The notes beneath the pieces were generated by a model, which saw nothing but the letters and a program-made list of their open reading frames with translations, ran no database searches and was not told where the DNA came from. The translations under genes were made by a program, and so were the position numbers. A stretch of 5,103 nucleotides of DNA from a bacterium (lineage in GTDB: Bacteria; Krumholzibacteriota; Krumholzibacteriia; LZORAL124-64-63): NCBI GenBank assembly GCA_030635025.1, contig DAOVZQ010000242.1, positions 1 to 5,103 of the forward strand. The letters are read 5' to 3'. Shown here one piece after another: positions 1 through 5,103 of the stretch. Each line of letters starts with the position of its first letter. Within the stretch, counting starts at the first letter, position 1.

Positions 1-465
1 GCCGCAGCCGTCCTTGACCGTGAGGTCGGCGGGGGAGAGAGCGTCGAAGCGGGTCGGGTCGGTCCAGGCGCCCGCCATGGCTTCGTCATCGGGCAGTTGA
101 TAGATGTCGTTGACGATGATGATCTCGTTGCGTCGTGTCAGATGGTACACGCGCTGTCGGTAAGGCTTGTTCTTGGTCGCTGCGGCGGCCTGTTCGACAT
201 ACAGCCACACGCCGTCTCCGTCCATGGGCCAGATCCGAACGGATTCCAGCGTGACCTCGTGGTAATCGGGGTCGGTGGTCGCCTGGGCCGCGCTGGTGAA
301 GGATCCGGAGAGGCACTGGGACAGCATGAGGACTTCCATGTCGGGCGCCTCGGGAGCCTTGTAATCGTAGAATTTTTCGCCGAACCCGCCGCCACAGCCG
401 CTCATGGCGATGGTCAGACAACTTAATAGGACGGTCATCACGAATGCGCGCATCACGGTCTTCAT
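1..465 (-). CDS. CpcT/CpeT-family (T-type chromophore lyase-like) lipoprotein, 3' end beyond window
   Basis: Reading the minus strand from the ATG at 465 gives 155 uninterrupted codons to the left edge. The start is supported by GGAG at 475-472, six bases upstream. Residues 1-24 look like a lipoprotein signal: K2 and R6, a hydrophobic stretch 7-20, then MSGC with C24 as likely lipidated Cys followed by Gly-Gly-Gly. An alternative lipobox is LLSC ending at C16. Residues 46-155 match the CpcT/CpeT family in order: SGSFTSAAQA (53-62), WLYVEQA (87-93), PYRQRVYHL (101-109), a GAW...DP segment (132-137), L.P.DL (143-148) and a GC pair (153-154). Cyanobacterial members attach bilins to phycobiliprotein beta subunits. 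Homologues in non-phototrophs have no established role, and no phycobiliprotein gene is seen here, so lyase activity should not be assumed. Family members are about 200 residues, so the beta-barrel's C-terminal part is missing only because of the window edge. The gene is divergent from the phosphatase gene. Family assignment is strong; function is unknown. Confidence 0.88.
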   Translation of the reverse strand, partial: MKTVMRAFVMTVLLSCLTIAMSGCGGGFGEKFYDYKAPEAPDMEVLMLSQCLSGSFTSAAQATTDPDYHEVTLESVRIWPMDGDGVWLYVEQAAAATKNKPYRQRVYHLTRRNEIIIVNDIYQLPDDEAMAGAWTDPTRFDALSPADLTVKDGCG

Positions 466-471
466 CTCAAA

Positions 472-475
472 CTCC
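472..475 (-). promoter_or_regulatory. Ribosome binding site of the CpeT-like gene
   Basis: On the minus strand GGAG is followed by six bases (TTTGAG) and then ATG at 465. This fixes the start so that a complete lipoprotein signal peptide is included. Confidence 0.65.
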
Positions 476-510
476 GTCGGCGTGAGGTTCCCGGTTCAGA
501 CTCATCGATA

Positions 511-539
511 AATCTGCGCTCTCGGGGCCGTCCTGTCCA
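511..539 (-). promoter_or_regulatory. Candidate sigma70-like promoter for the CpeT-like gene
   Basis: Minus strand: TGGACA (539-534, five of six matches to TTGACA), a 17-base spacer, then CAGATT (516-511, three of six matches to TATAAT). A transcript starting near 504 would have a leader of about 40 bases. The -10 element is weak, and the organism's sigma factor preferences are unknown. Confidence 0.25.
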
Positions 540-552
540 CCCCTGATGATGC

Positions 553-581
553 TTGTCATCGGTTCGATCGACGACTAGTGT
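553..581 (+). promoter_or_regulatory. Candidate sigma70-like promoter for the phosphatase gene
   Basis: Plus strand: TTGTCA (553-558, five of six matches to TTGACA), a 17-base spacer, then TAGTGT (576-581, three of six matches to TATAAT). Transcription would start near 588, leaving a leader of about 30 bases before the ATG at 618. Spacing and position are good but the -10 is poor. The putative -10 lies between the two copies of the CGATCGAC repeat. Confidence 0.25.
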
Positions 582-590
582 CCGATCGAC
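565..590. repeat. Direct repeat CGATCGAC in the divergent intergenic region
   Basis: CGATCGAC occurs at 565-572 and 583-590, 18 bases apart start to start. Each copy contains the CGATCG palindrome, and the two copies bracket the putative -10 hexamer of the phosphatase gene. It could be a paired operator. However, CGATCG also occurs inside the phosphatase coding sequence (for example near 1015-1022 and 1623-1638), so the motif may simply be common in this genome. Confidence 0.4.
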
Positions 591-606
591 CATTGCTTAT
601 GACGAC

Positions 607-616
607 AAGGGGGAGG
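607..616 (+). promoter_or_regulatory. Ribosome binding site of the phosphatase gene
   Basis: The purine run AAGGGGGAGG ends one base before ATG 618. Its left part (AAGGGG, 607-612) sits five bases upstream, a usable Shine-Dalgarno distance. An in-frame ATG at 654 (codon 13) has only a weak GTAGGTG upstream, so 618 is preferred. Both starts keep the first membrane helix. Confidence 0.55.
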
Positions 617-617
617 C

Positions 618-2978
618 ATGTCGGCTGTTCGTATTACTGTAGGTGTCGCGCAAATGACGACGTCTTGGCGCCTGATCCTGTTGACGATTCTGGCCACGGT
701 GATCGCCTGGCCGGCCCGTTGGCTCGGCGATTGGCCGGTGGCTCTGCTGCTCGGCGTGGCCACCGGTGCCGCAGTGTGGTTCCTGATGCTGGATACGGCG
801 TTCCGTCGTTTCTGGATCGTCTGGATCGGACTCACCATGCTGGCTCTCCCGCTCTCGGGAGCTTCACCCGCCGGTCGTTATATCGCCTTGCCCTGCCTCG
901 TGTTTTTCCTGATCGCTCGACGCTACAGGCCGTGGACGCTGTTGACGTCGGCGCAACGCGCGATCGGTTTTCTGGCCGGCTTTGTCGTCCTGTTTCTGCT
1001 TTCCTGGGGCTGGCGATCGATCGATTCCTCTTCGCTCGGCTGGTTGCCCGGTCTGGTCAACAACTTCGTACGAACCTGTCTGACCGTGTTGCGCGTCTTC
1101 TGGTTCTTCTCGCTTGTGCATCTGCTCTTTGGTGCCCGTCTGCATTTTTTGCGTCTGCGACCCAAGCTGGTGGTAACAACCTTCCTGATTTCGACGGTGC
1201 CGCTGTTCCTGTTGATGAGTTTCGGGTTGGTGGCGCTCTACGGCGCCATGGGCGGCATCACGACTTCGCGTGGGCTCGATGTGCTCCAGAGTTGGGCATC
1301 GCAGCCGGCGCTCTTCCAGGATGAAGACGGCAGGCCGGTGAACGGTGGTTTCATCCTGACTCCCGACGGCGTGATCGGCGACCTGCCCGCTTGGCTCGAC
1401 GAATTCCAGTTGGCCCTGAACAGACCCGCGCCTCCGCCGGACAGCTTGAGCGGTACTCAAGGCTCGCGCCTGATCATTGGCGGTGAAGAGCAGGTCATCC
1501 GGGAGGGAGCCTGGGCGCCGATCGACACGTCGGCCATTTTCATTCTCGATGAATCGTATTGGTTGCTGGACGTGCGCGGTGTGGATACCGGGGACCTGCG
1601 CCTCAGGGGTTCGCCTCTCGACTCGATCGTACTCGATCGTCTGTCCATGCTGCTGCGTGCGGACGTGGGCTTCCTGTCCAGCGATTCAGACGAGGATGAG
1701 ATCGACGATCCGGACGAGGACTCCGCACCGGAAACCACGACGACCGTGATTCGTTCATCGCCTCTGCAGGGACTCTTCCGCACCGATGTGCCCAAGTCTT
1801 TCTGGAGCCGGCCCTTGTACTTCGGTGGGGCCCAGGTGCCGACCATCTCGCTGATCGACGAGCACTTCGAATTCGGCGATATCCTGATGCACGTCAAGGT
1901 GAGGATCGACGACCTGACGGAGGAATTTACGGCGTCGGAAAATACCTTCAACCAGGCGCTATTGCTGCTGCTCGGTATAATCGCATCGTTGATGCTGATT
2001 GTTCAGGCTGCGGCCGGCTTTCTGGGGCTGCGGATTACCAAGGGTATCACCGCGGCGGTGGCCGGTCTGCGTGCGGGGACCCGACGCCTGGCCGCCGACG
2101 AGCTGGACGCGCGCATCGACGTACCCAACGAAGACGAGTTCGGCGAGCTCGCCGATTCCTTCAACGAGATGGCCATCGCGGTGAAGCAGGGTCGCGAGGA
2201 GGCCGTGGCCCGCGAGCGTCTGGAGAAGGAACTCGAGACCGCTCGCGCCATCCAGGAGCGCCTGCTGCCCCACGAGATGCCGTCGCTGCCGGGCTTCGAG
2301 GTCACCGGCTCCAGTATCCCGAGCCTTCAGGTGGGCGGAGACTACTTCGATTTCCTCGACCAGGGCGACGGCCTGCTCGGCGTGGCCATCGGCGACATTT
2401 CGGGCAAGGGTATTCCCGCGGCACTGCTTATGGCGAATCTGCAGGCGTCCCTGCACGGCCAGGTGTTGCATCCGGGACGGGTGTCCGGCATCGTCAAGCG
2501 CGTCAACGAATTGCTGGTCAAGTCCACGGACCCGCACATGTTCGCCACCTTCTTCTACGGCGTGCTGGACCGATCCGTGGGAACCTTCACCTGTACCAAT
2601 GCCGGTCACAACCCACCGCTGCTGCTGAGATCCGACGGTGAGATCGAGCAACTGGAGGCGGGCGGGTTGCCCCTGGGAATGTTGGCGGACGTTCCCTTCG
2701 AGCAGGAGACGGTCACGCTGGAGCCCGGCGACAAGCTGCTCATGTACACCGACGGTATCACCGAAGCCATCGGGCCCCTGCCTGACGGTACGATCCCACT
2801 CGAAGAAGACACGGTCGAGACCATGTTCGGCGAGGAGCGACTGATCGAATTGTTCAAGGAAAGCCGCAGCCTGAGCGCGGTGGAAATCCGGGAGAAGGTT
2901 TTGCAGGCCGTGGCCGAGCATACGCACGGCGTGCCCCAGTCCGACGACATTACACTGGTAGTGGTTACGCGCAATTGA
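618..2978 (+). CDS. Membrane-bound PP2C/SpoIIE-type serine/threonine phosphatase with extracytoplasmic sensor region and HAMP domain
   Basis: The 786-residue protein most likely dephosphorylates a cytoplasmic Ser/Thr-phosphorylated partner in response to an envelope or membrane signal, as RsbU/SpoIIE phosphatases do. Hydrophobic segments near residues 20-36, 39-58, 65-82, 88-101, 115-131, 152-172 and 184-210 form a seven-helix unit. Arg-rich loops (RR at 63-64, RRYR at 101-104, RLRPK at 179-183) fit the positive-inside rule with a cytoplasmic N-terminus. Residues 211-446 form an extracytoplasmic domain I do not recognise, with an Asp/Glu-rich patch at 356-368. An eighth helix (446-470) leads to a HAMP domain (about 469-525), a charged coiled-coil linker (525-548) and the phosphatase domain (about 550-786). 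Catalytic motifs are intact: GGDYFDF (D575), GDISGKG (D593), NAGHNPP (661-667), LPLGM, YTDG (D712) and SDDIT (D776/D777), the Asp residues being the expected Mn/Mg ligands. No partner-switching genes are visible nearby. Catalytic assignment is strong; signal and target are unknown. Confidence 0.95.
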   Translation: MSAVRITVGVAQMTTSWRLILLTILATVIAWPARWLGDWPVALLLGVATGAAVWFLMLDTAFRRFWIVWIGLTMLALPLSGASPAGRYIALPCLVFFLIARRYRPWTLLTSAQRAIGFLAGFVVLFLLSWGWRSIDSSSLGWLPGLVNNFVRTCLTVLRVFWFFSLVHLLFGARLHFLRLRPKLVVTTFLISTVPLFLLMSFGLVALYGAMGGITTSRGLDVLQSWASQPALFQDEDGRPVNGGFILTPDGVIGDLPAWLDEFQLALNRPAPPPDSLSGTQGSRLIIGGEEQVIREGAWAPIDTSAIFILDESYWLLDVRGVDTGDLRLRGSPLDSIVLDRLSMLLRADVGFLSSDSDEDEIDDPDEDSAPETTTTVIRSSPLQGLFRTDVPKSFWSRPLYFGGAQVPTISLIDEHFEFGDILMHVKVRIDDLTEEFTASENTFNQALLLLLGIIASLMLIVQAAAGFLGLRITKGITAAVAGLRAGTRRLAADELDARIDVPNEDEFGELADSFNEMAIAVKQGREEAVARERLEKELETARAIQERLLPHEMPSLPGFEVTGSSIPSLQVGGDYFDFLDQGDGLLGVAIGDISGKGIPAALLMANLQASLHGQVLHPGRVSGIVKRVNELLVKSTDPHMFATFFYGVLDRSVGTFTCTNAGHNPPLLLRSDGEIEQLEAGGLPLGMLADVPFEQETVTLEPGDKLLMYTDGITEAIGPLPDGTIPLEEDTVETMFGEERLIELFKESRSLSAVEIREKVLQAVAEHTHGVPQSDDITLVVVTRN
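1621..1640 (+). repeat. Perfect 10-bp tandem duplication inside the phosphatase gene
   Basis: ACTCGATCGT occurs twice back to back within codons of the extracytoplasmic domain (about residues 335-341). Because the unit is 10 bases, the two copies are read in different frames (giving S-I-V, then L-D-R). The repeat is therefore a nucleotide-level feature, perhaps old slippage or chance, and not a protein repeat. The frame remains open. Confidence 0.6.
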
Positions 2979-3187
2979 CGCGACCGGATCTGTGTTATTG
3001 CCCGAACCCGGCGGATTCCTTATTTTCAACAGCCTAGACGATACCGGGCTGGAACCCGTCGGCCACTGTGTGAAATGTGTCTGCGGCGCACGTTGATAGC
3101 GTTGAGGCGTGAGAACACGTGAAACTGGCGCAGGTGCGTGCCATGTGGTATTTTCAGGCGAGTGTGTCTAGCCGTTCGGGCAGATTA

Positions 3188-3193
3188 TATACT
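3188..3193 (+). promoter_or_regulatory. Candidate -10 element for the FGE-like lipoprotein gene
   Basis: TATACT matches TATAAT at five of six positions in a local A/T-rich spot (GATTATATACT), about 30 bases before the ATG at 3224. No credible -35 hexamer lies 16-18 bases upstream. A second possibility is an extended -10-like TGGTATTTT at 3146-3154. Both are tentative. Confidence 0.2.
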
Positions 3194-3210
3194 CCTCAAT
3201 CAGTCTCCAC

Positions 3211-3216
3211 AGGGGG
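3211..3216 (+). promoter_or_regulatory. Ribosome binding site of the FGE-like lipoprotein gene
   Basis: AGGGGG is followed by seven bases and then the ATG at 3224. The start it selects yields a complete lipoprotein signal peptide, which supports the choice. Confidence 0.65.
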
Positions 3217-3223
3217 ATCCTCG

Positions 3224-5103
3224 ATGAAGAGAGCCGTGTTGTTGCGTTTACTGTTGGCCGCACTCGTACTTGGGCTGCCCGTGCTCTGGGGCTGCAGCAG
3301 CGAGGATACGACCAGTGGGCCGTCCGGTAACGGCACGATCGGTGTCTACCCCCGCCCGATCTCCGTTTCGTTCCCTTGGCTCCTGGAAGGACCCGACGGC
3401 TACGAGCTCACGGGCAACGGCGACCTGGTCGTTGATAATCTCGTCCCCGGACAGTATGTCCTGACCTGGGAAGGCGTCAGCGGCTGGTTCCTGCCCGACG
3501 GAAACCCCATGACGAAACAGCTGTCCAGCGGCACCGTGACCACCTTCACGGGGACATACCGCCAGCCCAGCACCGAGCCGGAACCGGGAGAGGTTCAGAT
3601 CAATCCCGATCCGGACGAGATCGCCGCGCCGTGGACACTCACCGGTCCCAACGATCTGGTCGAGACCGGCAACAGCGACACGCTTTTCGAGAATATGGAG
3701 ATCGGCGAGTACGTGATCGATTGGGGCGAAGTGGACGGTTGGAATACGCCGTTGCCCGATACCCTCGAACTTGAAGAAGGCGACGGCATCACTTTTGCGG
3801 CCACCTATGTGGAACTGGGTTCGGGTGCCGTGGTGATGATTAGCGTCGAGCCGGGAACCTTCAACATGGGCAGCGCACGTCAGGACGGCGTCGATCCCTA
3901 CGAATGGCCGCTGCATACCGTCTCGCTGACCAAGAGAATCGAAGTGGCCGAGAGCGAAATCACCTGGGCCCAGTATCAAAGCTTGATGGGAGTTAATCCG
4001 AGCCAATACGAGGACCTCTGTCCCACTTGCGAATTGACCTATCCCGTGGAGAGCGTGAGCTGGCTCGACGCCGTGACCTTCTGTAACGAGCTGTCCCTCA
4101 ACGAGGGGTACACGCCCGCCTACACGATCGTCTGTGAGACCGTGACCTGGGATGACGACTCCAACGGCTACCGACTTCTCACCGAGGCCGAATGGGAATA
4201 CGTCTGTCGCGCCGGCACCCAGTCCGACCTGGCCAACGGGAGCCTCACTTACACGCCCAGCAGCTGCGATTTCGATGATCGTCTGACGCTCATCGGCTGG
4301 TACTGCTTCAACGCTTCCTACCGGCCCCATATCACCAAGACCCTGGCGCCCAACCCCTGGGGCTTCTACGACATGCACGGCAATGTCTGGGAATGGGTCT
4401 GGGACTGGTCCAGTGACTACGACAACGTGACGTCGATCCTGGGCAACTTCGAAACCGTCGGCGGCGAAATCCGGGAGCGGGGCAGCCTGTCGGTCATCCA
4501 GTTCCTTGAGGATATGGGTAGCGGTCTGATGATCCGCTTCACCGATGTGGGGACCACGTTCTCCATCTCCAATCTGGACATTGCCACGAGCGAAGTGTCC
4601 TTCGATTACGCCGACTTTACGGGTGAAGTGAACCTGCGGGTCAACAACGACATTCTCTACAAGGGCGCCTTCACCGACTTCCCCTCCGTCGTGGCCCCCG
4701 GCGTGACCTTGACGGTCACCGAAGAGGTCATCAACGACGCGGCTTTCGGCGAAGGTGTTACCGGCGTGGTCACTCTTACGGGTGATGTCCAGACGTTGCA
4801 GGTCGGCGGCGAGATCCTGTTGATGGACGATATGAACATCATCGACAACGGGACCGCCCAGGATTCACGGGATCGGATTCTGGAATTCGATACCATGAAC
4901 CTGGGCTTCGTCTACCGTCCCGCGATCGGCAGCCAGCCCATACCGATCCTGATGAGCTGCAGCATCGACGATCCCTACGGACCGACGTCGGGTACCGTTC
5001 ATATGATGCGCGGCGGCGGATACGGCAACGGTGCGCGCAGCTGTCGTTCGGCCTCGCGTAGTCTGCCGGCCGACAAGGGTCGGTATACGGGATTCCGCGT
5101 AGC
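3224..5103 (+). CDS. Lipoprotein with tandem Trp-rich repeats and a split formylglycine-generating-enzyme-like (FGE-sulfatase) domain, 3' end beyond window
   Basis: The frame is open for 626 codons from ATG 3224 to the right edge. Residues 1-24 are a lipoprotein signal: K2, R3, R8, a Leu-rich core, then LWGC with C24 as lipidation site and Ser at +2. Two similar segments follow (about 37-114 and 122-197). The FGE-like fold starts near 203: GTFNMGS (211-217), P.HTVSLT (229-236), ESEITWAQY (243-251), a CPTC pair (C266, C269), PVESVSW (274-280), YRLLTEAEWEYVCRAG (316-331), and NPWGFYDMHGNVWEWVWDW (377-395). About 180 beta-rich residues (400-579) then interrupt it before DPYGP (583-587), MRGGGY (595-600), CRSASR (607-612) and GFRV (623-626). 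The catalytic FGE normally uses two Cys; counted from RGG, the first position is N602 and the second C607, so sulfatase-maturation activity is doubtful. Such proteins in envelope lipoproteins probably bind or display rather than oxidise; the actual role is unknown. The fold's last motif is reached, so the stop codon is probably close beyond the edge. Confidence 0.93.
   Translation, partial: MKRAVLLRLLLAALVLGLPVLWGCSSEDTTSGPSGNGTIGVYPRPISVSFPWLLEGPDGYELTGNGDLVVDNLVPGQYVLTWEGVSGWFLPDGNPMTKQLSSGTVTTFTGTYRQPSTEPEPGEVQINPDPDEIAAPWTLTGPNDLVETGNSDTLFENMEIGEYVIDWGEVDGWNTPLPDTLELEEGDGITFAATYVELGSGAVVMISVEPGTFNMGSARQDGVDPYEWPLHTVSLTKRIEVAESEITWAQYQSLMGVNPSQYEDLCPTCELTYPVESVSWLDAVTFCNELSLNEGYTPAYTIVCETVTWDDDSNGYRLLTEAEWEYVCRAGTQSDLANGSLTYTPSSCDFDDRLTLIGWYCFNASYRPHITKTLAPNPWGFYDMHGNVWEWVWDWSSDYDNVTSILGNFETVGGEIRERGSLSVIQFLEDMGSGLMIRFTDVGTTFSISNLDIATSEVSFDYADFTGEVNLRVNNDILYKGAFTDFPSVVAPGVTLTVTEEVINDAAFGEGVTGVVTLTGDVQTLQVGGEILLMDDMNIIDNGTAQDSRDRILEFDTMNLGFVYRPAIGSQPIPILMSCSIDDPYGPTSGTVHMMRGGGYGNGARSCRSASRSLPADKGRYTGFRV
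3332..3814 (+). repeat. Two tandem Trp-rich repeat domains within the FGE-like lipoprotein
   Basis: Copy 1 is residues 37-114 (3332-3565) and copy 2 is residues 122-197 (3587-3814), joined by a short Pro/Glu linker. Both follow the same pattern: a small hydrophobic strand, PW.L.GP, TGN.D, N...G.Y...W..V.GW..P, then a Gly-containing turn and F..TY. Each copy has the PW, DW/TW and GW tryptophans in register. They look like small beta-sandwich surface modules, similar in style to PEGA-like repeats but not confidently assigned to a named family. They probably space the FGE-like domain from the membrane anchor. Confidence 0.8.
4421..4960 (+). other. Beta-rich domain inserted in the FGE-like fold
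   Basis: Residues 400-579 separate the GNVWEWVWDW...Y segment from the DPYGP...RGG segment. In FGE-sulfatase proteins these are usually joined by only a short loop. The insert is rich in Val, Thr, Gly and Asp with alternating hydrophobic patterns, for example SISNLDIA (447-454), VNLRVNND (469-476), PGVTLTVTE (492-500) and VVTLTGDVQ (515-523), which suggests beta strands. I do not recognise its family. Frame and third-position G/C preference continue across both junctions, which argues against an assembly join or a recent foreign insertion. Confidence 0.72.

Larger units (their letters stand above)
2979..3223. other. Intergenic region, no gene recognised
   Basis: These 245 bases between the phosphatase and the FGE-like lipoprotein show no convincing ORF, RNA gene or strong terminator. 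The only hairpin seen (CGGG 3045-3048 with CCCG 3055-3058) is four base pairs long and lacks a T tract. A short direct repeat CGTTGA (3091-3096 and 3100-3105) and a CACGTG palindrome (3116-3121) are present. The gap suggests the downstream gene has its own promoter. Confidence 0.5.

Noticed and set aside
97..426. Open frame of about 109 codons on the plus strand near the left edge.
   Set aside because: It is antisense to the CpeT-like gene, whose motifs and signal peptide are clear on the minus strand.
654..656. Alternative ATG start for the phosphatase at codon 13.
   Set aside because: Its upstream sequence is a weaker ribosome binding site than the purine run before 618. It remains possible and would not change the domain content.
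578..1324. Open frame of about 248 codons on the plus strand overlapping the start of the phosphatase gene.
   Set aside because: It starts at a GTG without a ribosome binding site, and its Arg/Ala-rich translation is a frame-shifted reading of the membrane helices of the real gene.
1959..3029. Long open frame (356 codons) on the minus strand opposite the phosphatase catalytic region.
   Set aside because: It lies opposite a strongly conserved SpoIIE-type domain, its translation is rich in Gln, His, Arg and Gly with no recognisable motif, and long antisense frames are expected from G/C-rich third positions.
3045..3058. Possible terminator hairpin CGGG/CCCG downstream of the phosphatase gene.
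   Set aside because: The stem is only four base pairs and no T tract follows.
3248..4378. Long open frame (376 codons) on the minus strand opposite the FGE-like lipoprotein.
   Set aside because: The plus-strand frame contains the complete FGE motif series and a lipoprotein signal. The antisense translation has no domain pattern and is a codon-bias shadow.
4429..4990. GACGTCG occurs near both edges of the inserted FGE domain (4429-4435 and 4984-4990), resembling a target-site duplication.
   Set aside because: Seven bases in G/C-rich DNA is weak, the copies do not sit exactly at the inferred protein boundaries, and no transposase or terminal inverted repeat is present.
1..5103. CRISPR arrays, tRNA or rRNA genes, insertion sequences.
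   Set aside because: No regularly spaced repeats, cloverleaf-like sequence, rRNA-like segments or transposase motifs were seen on either strand.

Overview
The window comes from a high-GC bacterium, by eye roughly 60% G+C with strong G/C preference at third codon positions. It is probably Gram-negative: two of the three proteins carry lipoprotein signal peptides with Gly or Ser after the lipidated Cys, as is usual for outer-membrane-sorted lipoproteins. The gene set (a CpcT/CpeT-like lipoprotein, a membrane SpoIIE-type phosphatase and a formylglycine-generating-enzyme-like lipoprotein with Trp-rich repeats) recalls uncultured FCB-related or candidate-phylum bacteria such as the Krumholzibacteriota/Eisenbacteria type, or a deltaproteobacterial relative. 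That placement is an impression, not a demonstration.

Layout. Positions 1-465 (minus strand) hold the first 155 codons of a CpcT/CpeT-family lipoprotein that runs off the left edge. A 152-bp divergent intergenic region (466-617) carries weak promoter candidates in both directions and a CGATCGAC direct repeat. Positions 618-2978 (plus) encode a complete 786-residue membrane PP2C/SpoIIE-type serine/threonine phosphatase with about eight membrane helices, a roughly 235-residue extracytoplasmic domain, a HAMP domain and an intact catalytic domain. A 245-bp intergenic region (2979-3223) shows no gene and no convincing terminator. Positions 3224-5103 (plus) hold 626 codons of a lipoprotein with two tandem Trp-rich repeats and an FGE-sulfatase (formylglycine-generating-enzyme-like) domain; it runs off the right edge close to the expected end of the fold.

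The most notable observation is that the FGE-like fold of the last protein is split. After the GNVWEW motif and a Tyr, about 180 beta-rich residues (codons at 4421-4960) intervene before the fold resumes at DPYGP...RGG...CRSA...GFRV. The reading frame is open across both junctions, so this looks like a genuine domain insertion into a loop of the FGE fold.

How the genes might work together is unclear. The phosphatase probably senses an envelope or membrane signal and dephosphorylates a cytoplasmic partner, by analogy with RsbU-type partner switching. No anti-sigma factor or anti-sigma antagonist gene is visible here. The gaps and the divergent arrangement suggest three separate transcription units. 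The two genes cut by the edges are judged only on what is visible.
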